Below are positions 10,079 through 19,926 of a stretch of 64,000 bases of DNA, piece by piece. The stretch comes from Anas platyrhynchos (taxonomy: Eukaryota; Chordata; Aves; Anseriformes; Anatidae): NCBI RefSeq assembly GCF_047663525.1, contig NC_092587.1:199648501-199712500 (forward strand). Direction: 5' to 3'. The translations under genes were made by a program, and so were the position numbers. The notes under the pieces were generated by a model. It did no database searches. It saw only the letters and a list, made by a program, of their open reading frames with translations, and was not told where the DNA came from. The stretch's first letter is position 1. Each line of letters opens with the position of its first letter.

Positions 10079-10470
10079 TGTTGTCGACGGAAGGAAGACA
10101 CAAGCACTCAATATGAGTGATCAGTATGCTTCAACTTTACTAGATAGCTCAGTCGATATATATTCGGTACAAGATAATTAGCTCATACATGTTACAAAAG
10201 CTAAGCTCATGATTGATTATTGCTATATCCTGTTAGTGCAGACAGCTATAACCACAAGTTCTCTTTTTAGAGCTAACTATAGCCCCAAGGACACTGTATT
10301 CCTTGCTCCAAGGACACTGTTCTTCTATCCCTTTTACAGCTGTCAGCTGCAAGCCTTATGTTTTACGGTTAGCCTAATCTTATACTAGCGGTGTGCGGTA
10401 TTTGGCAAGATCGCCCTCATCTAATTGCTCAATGTTTATGTGACCTCTACCCTCAAGCCATTCCTCTACA
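10079..10470 (-). repeat. 5' LTR of the young provirus
   Basis: It has 391 of 392 bases identical to the LTR at 5529-5920, with the same TG...CA ends and internal signals. The single difference is at 10366. CTTAGG follows directly at 10471-10476. Confidence 0.95.
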
Positions 10471-10573
10471 CTTAGGGATATGGTTTAGTGGGGACTGTTA
10501 GTGTTAGGTTAGAGGTTGGACTCGATGATCTTGAGGTCTCTTCCAACCTAGAGATTCTGTGATTCTGTGATTT

Positions 10574-12966
10574 TCCTCCATCCCTCTAGCAGCAGAGTGC
10601 AGGCCACTGTTTGCTTTCACTTGGAGGGGAGTCCAATACACCTGAAATCCAGGGGTGGAAACACAGACCTACCATTTGCCATGGACTGATCCAGTCTGCG
10701 CTGGATCAGGGGAAAGCTCCTGAACACCTTGCAGTACATTGATGACCTCATTGTGTGGAGTGACACAGCAGAGGAAGTTTTTGAGAATGGGAAGAAAATA
10801 GTTCAAATCCTTCTAAAGGCTGGTATTGCCATAAAACAAAATAAAGTCAAAGGACCTGCACAAGAGATCCAGTTTTTAGGAATAAAATGGCAAAATGGAC
10901 ATCAGCAAATCCCAATGGATGTGACAAACAAAATAACAGCTATGTCTCCAACAACTAGCGAAAAGGAAACAAACTTTCCTAGGTGTTGTGGGGTTTTAGA
11001 GAATGCACATTCAAAATTACAGTCTGATTGTAAACCTGCTCTACCAAGTAACCCGTAAGAAGAATGATTTCAAATGGGGCCCTGAGCAATGACAAGCATT
11101 TGAACAAATTACGCAGGAAATAGTTCATGCAGTAGCCCTTAGGCCAGTCCGAACAGGACCAGATGTAAAGAATGTGCTCTACACTGCAGCCAGGGAGAAT
11201 GGCCCCACGTGGAGCCTCTGGCAGAAAGAACCCGGGGAAACTCGAGGTCAACCCCTGGGGTTTTGGAATCAGGGATACAGAGGATCTGAGGCCCACTACA
11301 CTCCAACCAAAAAGGAGATATTGGCAGCATATGAGGGAGTTTGATCTGCTTCGGAAATGGTCAGTACTGAAGCACAGCTCCTCCTGGCACCCTGACTGCC
11401 AGTACTGGGCTGGATGTTCAAAGGAAGGGTCCCCTCTACACATCATGCCACTGATGCTACATTGAGTAAGTGGGTCGCACTGATTACTCAGCAGGCTTGG
11501 ATAGGAAACCCCAGTTGCCCAGGAATCTTGGAAATGATTATGGACTGGCCAGAAGGCAAATATTTTGGGATATCATCAGAGGAGGAGATGGCCCATGCTG
11601 AAGAAGCCCCATTGTACAACAAGCTACTAGAAAATGAGAAGAAATATGCCCTGTTCACTGATGGGTCCTGTCGTATTGTGGGAAAGCATTGGAGATGGAA
11701 GGCTGCTGTGTGGAGTCCTACACGAAGAGTTCCAGAAGCTACTGTGAGGGAGAAAGTGAATTGAGTCAGTTTGCAGAAGTGAAAGCCATCCAGCTGGCTT
11801 TAGATATTGCTGAATGAGAAAAATGGCCAGTTCTCTATACTGATTCATGCATGGTAGCAAATGCCCTATGGGGGTGGTTACAGCAATGGAAGCAGAACAA
11901 CTGGCAGCACAGGGGCAAAACCATCTGGACTGCTGCATTGTGGAAAGATATTGCTGCCCGGGTAGAGAACCTGGTTGTAAAGGTACACCATGTAGATGTT
12001 CATGTGCCCAAAAATCGGGCTACTGAAGAACATCAGAACAACTGGAAGGTGGATCAGGCTGCTAAGATTGAAGTGGCTCGGGACTGGCAACATAAGGTTG
12101 AATTATTTATAGCTTGATGGGCCCATGACACCTCGGGCCATCAAGGTAGAGATGCAACATACAAATGGTCTCGTGATTGAGGGGTGGACCTGACCATGGA
12201 CACTATAGCACAGGTTATTCATGATTGTGAAACATGTGCTCCAATCAAGCAAGCCAAACAGTCCAAGCATTTTTGGTATGGAGGACAATGGCTGAAATAT
12301 AAATATGGAGAGGCCTGGCAGATTGATTACATCACACTCCCTCAAACCTGCAATGGCAAGCACCATGTACTTACAATGGTGGAAGCAACCACCGGATGGC
12401 TGGAAACATATCCTGTGCCCCATGCCATTGCTTGGAACACTATCCTGGGCCTTGAAAAGCAAGTCCTATGGCGACATGGCACTCCAGAAAGAATTGAGTC
12501 AGACAATGGGACTCATTTCCGAAACAACCTTATAGACACTTGGGCCAAAGAACATGGTATTGAGTGGGTGTATCACATCCCCTATCATGCACCAGCCTCT
12601 GGGGAAGTTGAATGATACAATGGACTGTTAAAGACTACACTGAAAGCAATGGGTGCTGGGACATTCAAAAATTGGGACACACATTTGGCAAAGGCCACCT
12701 GGTTAGCAGATCTGCCAACCGAGCTGGACCTGCCCAATCAAACGTACTTATATACTGTAGAAGGGGATAAGGTTCCTGTAGTGCATGTAAGAAACATGCT
12801 GGGGAAGACAGTCTGGGCTACTCCTGCCTCAGGAAAAGGCAAACACATTCTTAGGATTGCTTTTGCTCAGGGACCTGGATGCACTTGGTGGGTAATGCAA
12901 AAGAATGGGGAGGTCTGCTGTGTACTTCAAGGGGATTTAATACTGGGTGAGAATAACACGAGTTGA
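10574..12966 (+). pseudogene. ERVL-type pol: RT C-terminal half, RNase H and integrase, degenerate
   Basis: This continues the ERVL interrupted at about 2440. The RT catalytic motif YIDDLIVW is at about 10738, followed by EIQFLGIKW. RNase H includes FTDGSCR near 11655 and a second block around 11830. Integrase begins with an HHCC-type zinc finger (H-x-S-G-H near 12124-12140; C-E-T-C near 12230). The catalytic core follows, with WQIDYITLP (first Asp), SDNGTHFRN (second Asp, about 12500) and a region ending SGEVE (catalytic Glu). Several stops and frameshifts (for example at 11057, 11764, 12117 and 12613) make it nonfunctional. The N-terminal RT half is missing, so the CR1 insertion was accompanied by, or followed, a deletion. 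Confidence 0.88.
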
Positions 12967-13395
12967 ATTGTGTTATGTTAATTATCATATAATACTGTAT
13001 GTCATCACTACTATGATTTCTATGTCAATGTCCTATTAATGGTATCACAGTAACAAACACACAAATACTGATGAATGAATTTTGATAGAATTGGACAAGC
13101 ACAGCAATGTGATGGAACAAGAATGGGCTTCAAAGTGTGACAATCCAACATCACGCACCAATAAACAACATATAAGAAAAAATATATAGGGGTGGCTGGC
13201 CAGGGTGGGGGGGGGCATGTCATCGGTCATCATGTGGTGAGCAACTGTATGGTGCATCACTTGTTTTGTACTTTATTATTATTATTATTATTTTCTGTCC
13301 TAATAAACTGTCTCTATCTCAACACACAAGCTTCAATTTTCTCGTTTCTCTCCCCCATTCCAGAGAGGGACGGGGGAAGGTGAGCCGGGAAGGAG
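12967..13395 (+). repeat. ERVL 3' end with LTR fragment
   Basis: From about 13165 the sequence matches, in sense orientation, the promoter-to-polyadenylation part of the solo ERVL LTR at 18847-19440: TATATAGGGGTGGCTGGC, the GGTGAGCAACTG run, a TTATTATTA stretch, then AATAAACTGTC and a TCTCTCCCCCATTCC run. The LTR stops near 13395 without its usual CA terminus, so it is truncated. The preceding 200 bp is 3' noncoding sequence of the ERVL or a diverged U3. Confidence 0.75.
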
Positions 13396-13715
13396 GGGAA
13401 ATCATCATTTCCAATTAAGCCACAAGATCTCTCGAGTTCTATTTCAAAAGGATTGCTGGACTTGCTCCCTGATGGCTAGAAAGACAGAAACAGCCCTGAT
13501 TCTGATTGCTATTCTATTAGCAGCAGCGACTGTGTCTGGATTCTCTAGGTTTCTAAAAACATTGGATCCTACTCACTCCCAAGAAGGAATAGATTTTGAA
13601 GTTGAGCTCCCTACACATAATCCTGTCTACAATATTATGTGTTATCAAAGGAGCTTTTTAAACAATGTCGACAGAAACTCCCGGGACAATAGTACTGAGC
13701 CTGGGCCTGGGTGTG
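13396..13715 (+). other. Possible retroviral env leader ORF (13472-13720)
   Basis: An 82-codon frame starts MARKTETALILIAILLAAAT. It is a basic N-terminus, then a 15-residue hydrophobic core and a small-residue cleavage-like site (VSG), which looks like a signal peptide. The rest has two cysteines and two N-glycosylation motifs but no family I recognise. It lies between a broken ERVL LTR and a broken CR1, so it may be an orphan env start from a third retrovirus. Its last codons overlap the neighbouring reverse-strand CR1. Confidence 0.35.
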
Positions 13716-15374
13716 GATGATTCCATCGTCTATGTCATTGATAAAGGTGTTGAAGAGCACCGGTCCCAAGACCAACCCCTGAGGGACACCGCTTGTGACC
13801 GGCCTCCACCCAGACAGAACCGTTGAGCACAACGCTTCGGTTGTAACCAGCCAGCCAATTCTTTGTCCACCTAACTGTCCATCCTTCAAATCCATACCTC
13901 TCCAATTTAGAGAGAGGAATGTGGTGAGGGCTTTGCTCAAGTCCAGGTAGATGATATCCATTGCTCTTCGTTTGTCCACTGATGCCATCACTCCAGCATA
14001 GAAGGCCACCAGATTGGTCAGGCAAGATCTGCCTTTGGTAAAGCCGTGCTGGCTGTCTTGGATCACCTCTTTATCTCGTGCATGCCTTAGCATGTCTTCC
14101 AGGAGGATCTGCTCCATGATCTTCCCAGGCACACAGGTGAGGCTCACCGGCCCGTAGCTCCCCAGGTCTTCCTTGCAGGCCTTTCTCAAAAATGGGAGTC
14201 ATGTTTTCCAGTCACCAGGGACCTCACCTGACAGCCATGATTTTTCAAATATGATGGAGAGCAGCTCGGCAACCACATCAGCCACCTCTCTATACACATC
14301 CCATTTCATTAGGCGGTCCTGGACTTGTTCCACTGTCACAGTGGGATGGAATCTGCTCCTCTCACCCTCTCCTGGAGCTTCAGGGTACTGACAGACATAG
14401 GAAACTTGACCACCAGTGAAGACGGAGGCAAAGCACTTATTGAGTACCTCAGCTTTCTCCATGTCTGAGGAGGCCAGCTTTCCCGTCTCATTTATCAACG
14501 GGGGAACACTCTCCTTGGCCTGTCTCCTCCTACCTATGTATCTGTAGAACCCCTTCTTGCTATTTTTCATGTCCCGTGCCAAGTTCAGCTCCATCTGAGT
14601 CTTGGCTTTCCTGATCCCATCTCTACACATTCAGATGACATGCCTGTATTCCTGCCAGGCTACTCAACCCTGCTTCTACTTCCTGTACATTTCCCTCCTT
14701 TCCCTCAGTTGCAGCTGCAGGTCCTTGCTCAGCCATGCCAGTCACCCGCCTCCTCTGCTCGATTTCTTCTGCTGGGGGATGGAGAGCTCGTGCACTCTCG
14801 GAAGCATGTCCTTAAAGAACCACCAGCTCTGTTCCGTTCCTACACCCTGCAGGAGAGTTTCCCAGGGGATCCCAGCCAGTAATTCCTTAAGCAGCTGGAG
14901 GTTTGCTCTCCTGAAGTTCAGGGTCGTGACTCTGTTTTTTGCCAGATCCATAGTCCTCAAGATCACAACTCCACCAGGGCATAGTCGCTACAGCCCAGGC
15001 AGCCTCCAGTCTTAATCTCTCTAAAGCTCTCTTCCACGTTGGTGAGCACCAGGTCTAGTAAGGCTTCACCTCGGGTCGGTCCGTCTATTGCCTGGACTAG
15101 GAAGTTATCCTCAACAGACTCGAGGAATCTCCTGGATTGTCTGGAACCCGCCGTGCTGCTGCCACCAGCAGACCCCCAGCAGGTATCCAGGTGGTTGAAA
15201 TCCCCCATCAGGACAAGAGCTTGCGAGCGCGACAGTTCTTGCAGCTGAAGCAAGAAGGCCTCGTCAACAGACTCCCCCTGATCAGGTGGCCTGTAGCAGA
15301 CCCCAGCCACTGGATGTCCTTTACTGGACTGATCCTTGATTTTCAGCCACAATCTCTCAACCTGGTCATGGCTG
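13716..15374 (-). mobile_element. CR1 LINE fragment lacking both ends
   Basis: The reverse strand encodes, in several broken frames, an endonuclease part (CYRPPDQG, LMGDFNHLD, a TRGEALLDLVLTN run) and RT ([48 protein letters not shown]). The 3' end, including FADD and the octamer tail, is missing at about 13715. The endonuclease N-terminus is cut at 15374 by the LTR of the next ERV and does not resume on the far side. Loss of the 3' end is unusual for a LINE and points to a later deletion or rearrangement. Confidence 0.88.
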
Positions 15375-15865
15375 TGTTATAAATGAAGTCTCAACTCAAT
15401 CTGAGTTTAGTAATGTGATAAATTAGTGGGGGTTTGTTCATTGTCTTTGAGGAATTTGGAGAATCTACTGAGGAGATAAGGTTGTACAATTTAATGGCCT
15501 TGGTAAAGGGGAGGATTAAGCAAGCAGATAGCAGGGGGGGTATTGGCTAAACATCCTTGAGTGAAACCAGACATCCTGCTTGCCGCTTCACTTCCCCCAC
15601 CTGAACACGAGCACAACGCGTGATTACCAGCAGAGGAACAATGACCCCCTCTCTCAACAATAGACTGCGCAGCCTCAGCCAGTTCAACAAGTCCCGATAA
15701 GCTGGAACTCAACTGCTATAAAACAGCAACCCTGGAAAGGGAAGTTGCGTGCTGTTGTGGAGCGGAGACTCCCCAGCCACCCAGCGCTGTTTTGCTTGTG
15801 TCTGCTTACTTGATTAATAAAATAATTTCAATAGACCAGTAAATTGTGTGGTCTAATTTATAACA
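15375..15865 (+). repeat. 5' LTR of the gamma-like ERV
   Basis: It begins TGTTATAAAT and ends ATTTATAACA, a near-perfect terminal inverted repeat. A TATA-type box (GCTATAAAACAGC) is at about 15714-15726 and AATAAAATAA at about 15816. The segment GAGACTCCCCAGCCACCCAG with the following GCGCTGTTTTGCTTG is shared with the 3' LTR. Confidence 0.88.
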
Positions 15866-15868
15866 ATT

Positions 15869-15886
15869 TGGTGCCGTGACTCGGAT
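15869..15886 (+). promoter_or_regulatory. Primer-binding site, tRNA-His type
   Basis: TGGTGCCGTGACTCGGAT begins three bases after the LTR and matches the complement of the tRNA-His 3' end. This primer is used by HERV-H-like gammaretroviral elements. Confidence 0.88.
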
Positions 15887-16251
15887 GAAGGCAATCTGAT
15901 TGAAAGACCTTCGGAGGGGGCGCCCCGCTGATTTCAGCGGCCTTCGCTAGGACTACTTTCATTCAAATCCTTCACCGATGAACCCAAAATTAGACACAAG
16001 CAAATAAAACCGGTAAACCTCAGGCAACCTTTGTGCACAAAGCCGGAACGAAGACCCACAGGGTGGGTAAGTATAGGCCAGTGATCCGGTCGGTTGGGGT
16101 TGGGTATCCCGGAACACAACAAACGAGACGTCCAATTGCGGACGAAGCGAGTGTGGACCCCTCGGTAGTGCGGTTCCCACATCCCACGAGGGACTGGGCC
16201 ACGAAAAGGGGGAAGCGATCCGTGCGTGTGTGTGTGAAGGCACTCCGGAAG

Positions 16252-17870
16252 ATGGGAGAGAAGAAGAGTAAGCCTTCTGGTCCCATGGGTGGGGTAACGT
16301 CTGATGTTAGGTTACCCCAGGATTAATGATTAAAAATTGGCAGGAGTCCCCTTTTAGGTGGGGAAGGAATAAAGTAAAAATGATACATTATTATGTTGAA
16401 GTTTGGGGTGGTAAACAGATTCGAGGAGACCACCTTTAACTGGCCTGTATTTGGGTCTTTTGAAGACTGTGTTTGTCAGGCCTAAATATTTGTGTAAACT
16501 CAAAGGAACCTTTTAGTTTGGAAGAAAGTGAATATGCACGTTTGTGGATCAGCTCGGAAACTCAATCCAATTTATATCCTCTAAAAGGAAAAGGAGGGGA
16601 TGGGAGGCGTAAGTAAAAACCGAGAATTAGAGATCCCAGCCCCACTGCCTCCCTATATTCCACCACCCCCGCCTGCAGCCCCTCCGACTCCCGGGCTTCT
16701 TAATCTGTAACCCCAGGGAGATGCCAATGACAACTCTGATTCTAGCACTCAGGGACCAGTGACTAGGAATATGTGGCCATCCCCATTAACTCCAGGGATG
16801 TCCGATATTTTAAGAAAGAGACAGGAGGAGGGTAAGCGAGCTTTAATGGCAACTGGCATAATGTTTGCAGCTGCTGAGGAATAATTCTAACTGGAATAAT
16901 AACTGTACATTGTATATTGTATATATAAAAGCCCGGGCATTTTTGTTAAAGTGTTCTTTTATACATATGTTAATATGTAAATATGTAAATATAAGAACTG
17001 CCATTGAGGTGTATGTCTAAGGGAACAAAATTTGCCCAGGCATATTATCAGCTCATTAGGTTTAAATGTCCTCAGTGTAATTGTCAACAGGCAGTTAATT
17101 TACAGTGGTCTGATTTTACTTGTGTATCTATATATTGTGGATTTTGGAGGGATTGGGATTGACTAGTAAAGAGCTTCTAGGAAAACGGTGGAATATTAAC
17201 CACTGTAGATTACAATAGGAAAAGTTCAAAGCAAAGAAATCCCGAGGAAAAGCCTCCTAGGATGTGTACTAACACATTGGAGGGATATAGTGGGGTGAAA
17301 GGGTACAGAAAGTAAAAGAACTCTTATCAAATATTGTAATCAGTGGTGGCCACTTTATAAACTAGAGGATGGAGCGGAGTGGCTCCTAAATGGAAGTATT
17401 AATTATAACACCATATTACAGTCAATGTTGTTTTTGTGGAAAGAAGGAAAACAGGATGAAATGTTGTATATTGATGTTGTTTCAGCATCTTGGAGGGAAA
17501 AGGTACGGAATTAAGTTGGACCCTGACTGAGCCTTTGATGTCGGCATTAGAAAAGTAAAGGCTAGAGAAAGATAAAGGAAGTGTTAAAAGGTTTGTTGAA
17601 AGTGTTAAAGGTATTCGAAGTTGAATGAGCAGGGAAAGGTGATGTAGGCATTATCTAAGCAACAGTCTAGAAGTTTTGGTATATTTGCATATTTGCTGTG
17701 GTGTTTGTTCAGTTTCCCAAGCATCGGGGAGGGGGGAACAGCCTGCTCCACCAGGGGCCTCTCCAGCGGCCGCAGGGGGGCTTCAGCTCCAGCGCCTGGA
17801 GCGCCTCCTCCCCCTCCTTCTGCACTGACTTTGGTGTCTGCAAGGGGGGTTTCTCGCTCTCCCAACTGCT
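16252..17870 (+). pseudogene. gag remnants of the gamma-like ERV
   Basis: An MGEKKSKPSG start at 16252 has the Met-Gly plus basic pattern of a myristoylated matrix protein, but the frame stops at 16326. Downstream frames are broken by many stops. A proline-rich run (about 16640-16700) and a second one (about 17755-17830) fit a gag linker. The 17390-17640 part is homologous to the ERV remnant at 31191. I see no intact capsid or zinc knuckle. Around 16900-17300 the sequence is AT-rich with no recognisable domain. Confidence 0.65.
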
Positions 17871-18090
17871 GTTACTTGTAAAGTATCAGGGATTAAATTA
17901 ACTAATGAAACCCTAAATGTGATGGGGGTTGAAGGGACTGGGATAACAGTGCCACTTTTGGGGGATACCAATCTGAGACTAGGGGATAAAATGATCACTG
18001 GGCAATTATTGTATGTATCCAAGGCAGAGACTAACTTGTTGGGAAGGGATTTGATGATTAAATTGGGCATTCAACTAGTAAATTGTTAGA
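17871..18090 (+). pseudogene. Protease C-terminal fragment of the gamma-like ERV
   Basis: The translation contains GVEGTGITVPLL, then NLLGRDLMIKLGIQL, the closing Gly-Arg-Asp motif of retroviral proteases. The Asp-Thr-Gly active site upstream is absent, and the following RT is missing. Confidence 0.65.
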
Positions 18091-18339
18091 CTGGAATAAC
18101 AGTGTTATTAATGGAGTGCTCTCTGGCCCTGAGAGCAAACATACATGTATATTCACCTCTGACTGGAAAGACCCTGAAATGGGGGTGAAAGCAACAATAT
18201 AGATGGACAATTTTACCTCAGGGGTTTACAGGGCCACCTATCTATTTGGGTAAATTCTAAAAAAATATTTTGGAGCAATTACAACTTCCCAAGGAGGTAT
18301 TAATGTTACAAATATGTGGATCATTTTAAGGAAAATCGA

Positions 18340-19740
18340 TACTCCCTGATGGGAGAGAAATGCTGAATAAAGTGATAATGAGGCAAATATTAACTGTTTT
18401 ACATCAGAAGAGTCATTGGGAGGTGCAAGCAATGTGTGATGTTGTTCTAAGAAAACATGTCTATGTAGGAATATATACTTTAGGGAAGCACACATGTAGA
18501 GGATGTACTACTATATGTCAAAGGGTAAATAAAAAGGTCTTCTGTAACCTATCTAGAGGGGGATGGGAGCCAGGGCTTTGACCTTTCCAAAGTATCCAGG
18601 TAGACTTTACTGAGTTACTTGTTTGTCCTAACTGACCACGTGACTGAATGGGTGTAAAGCTTTACTGCAAGGATTAAAGCAGGCCTTAGAGATTGAGTGG
18701 GATTTTCACAGCCCCTGGCACCCCTCCTCTTCTGGAAAGGTAGAGCGAATGAATGGTGAAATTAAGAAACAACTAACAAAACTTGTGCTGGAAACTAAAA
18801 CTTCTTGGGTAAAATGCTTACCCCTTGCACTGTTAAACATATGGACTGTCGTGGTTTAACCCGGCCGGCAGCTAAACACCACGCAGCCGTTCGCTCACCC
18901 TCCCCCCTCCCTCTCTGGGACGGGGGAGAGAAATGGAGAGTGAAGCCCGTGAGTTGAGATAAAGACAGTTTAATAAGACAGGAAAATAATAATAACAAAA
19001 TAATAATAACAATAATAATAATAATGATACAATGGTGATAATACGAAAGTAATAGTATGTACAAACAAGTGATGCACAATGCAATTGCTCACCACCCGCT
19101 GACCGATGCCCAGCCTAACCCCGAGCAGTCCGGCCCCCTCCCCCCAGCTAGCCACCCCTATATATTGTTTAGCATGACGTCAGATGGTATGGAATACCCC
19201 TTTGGCTGGTTTGGGTCACCTGTCCTGGGTCTGTCCCCTCCCAGCTCTTACTGCACCCCCAGCCTGCCCGTTGGCAGGACAGAGCAAAAGGCTGAGATGT
19301 CCTTGGCTTAGTATAAGCACTGCTCTGCAACAATTAAAGCATCGGGGTGTTATCAGCACTCTTCTCATCCTAAGCCAAAACACAGCATTCCACCAGCTAC
19401 TAGGAAGAAAATTAATTCTGTGCTAACTGAAACCAGGACATGGACACAGCCCAGAACTGATGTAGGAATTTCTCCTTTTGAAGTGCTGTATGGTATGCCC
19501 TATGACTTGGAATTGCCACTTGATCACCCTCAATTCTAATTAAGACTTGGAAAGAGACTGCTTTAACACCACGATGGGGAAGGCCCCTATGTTGTTTTGC
19601 TTACCACAGAAACGGCTATTCGAACTGCGGAGAAAGGATGGACGCATGCCAGCCGTGTGAAAGGACCAATCCGGGAAGGTAAATGGGAGGCAGCTCCAGG
19701 CCCTGACGACTTGAAGCTGACACTAAGACGGACTCGATAA
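18340..19740 (+). pseudogene. Gammaretrovirus-like integrase, split by a solo LTR
   Basis: The N-terminal zinc finger is at 18360-18570: VLHQKSHWEVQAMCD and TLGKHTCRGCTTICQ give the spaced H-H-C-C set. The catalytic core is partial: a VDFTEL-like first-Asp block near 18602, no clear second-Asp block, and SSSGKVERMNGEIKK with the catalytic Glu near 18740. The frame is broken by the solo LTR at 18847-19440, which duplicated TGGAC. The C-terminal part resumes with GISPFEVLYGMPYD and ends with a Tyr-Val-Val-Leu-Leu-Thr block and WTHASRVKGP, typical of gammaretroviral integrases. Stops and frameshifts make it inactive. Confidence 0.82.
18847..19440 (-). repeat. Solo ERVL LTR with 5-bp target duplication (TGGAC)
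   Basis: It runs TGTCGTGGTTTAACCC to GAAACCAGGACA on the + strand and is read in sense on the - strand, where TATATAGGGGTGG (TATA box) and a TTATTAAACTGTC polyadenylation region appear in order. TGGAC flanks both ends (18842-18846 and 19441-19445), the 5-bp duplication typical of ERVL. No internal sequence remains, so it is a solo LTR formed by LTR-LTR recombination inside the older ERV. Confidence 0.93.
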
Positions 19741-19926
19741 GTATTTTATATTATCTGTGTATCGTGGGAAGGGGAGGAGGCCCTGTTTCAAAAGCTCCCT
19801 AGTAGGTTTCCCTGAAGAACACTGCTGCTGCTAAGAAGAACCGATACCTTGTAGTTTGCTGCAACCGAACTAACAAGCGAGGCAGAGAAGTGAAAACGGT
19901 GGGGGACTGAGGGGCCGACAATTTAG

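Larger units (their letters stand above)
5529..10470 (-). mobile_element. Young beta-like endogenous provirus, pol deleted (LTR-gag-pro-env-LTR)
   Basis: The element is 4942 bp, bounded by 392-bp LTRs that differ at one base (5816 T versus 10366 C) and by CTTAGG duplications. Reading leftward from 10470 the order is 5' LTR, tRNA-Lys-type primer site, gag, dUTPase-protease, a stub of pol, env and 3' LTR. Gag, protease and the retained env are each open reading frames. Nearly all of pol after the first RT residues is missing, and so is the env signal region. Known avian precedents for pol-less but mobile proviruses include the EAV-HP type (family knowledge). Mobilisation in trans by a complete relative is inferred. 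The LTR identity points to a very recent insertion, possibly polymorphic in the species. Confidence 0.95.
2441..10573 (+). mobile_element. CR1 LINE, long copy, split by a provirus at 5529-10470
   Basis: The left part, 2441-5528, carries the end of ORF1 and almost all of ORF2. The right part, 10471-10573, carries the last codons, the 3'UTR and the ATTCTGTG octamer tail at 10551-10573. The sequence left of the provirus (ending GAGCTTAGG) joins directly to the sequence right of it (GATATGGTTTAG) once one copy of the CTTAGG duplication is removed. That restores the usual CR1 C-terminus, Asp-Met-Val-stop. The 5' end is truncated inside ORF1, with a boundary estimated at 2440-2480. The element sits inside an ERVL provirus. 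Confidence 0.93.

Noticed and set aside
5529-10470. Classification of the young provirus as a plain alpharetrovirus
   Set aside because: The TM looks alpharetroviral, but the primer site is tRNA-Lys type and there is a dUTPase in the protease frame, both betaretroviral.
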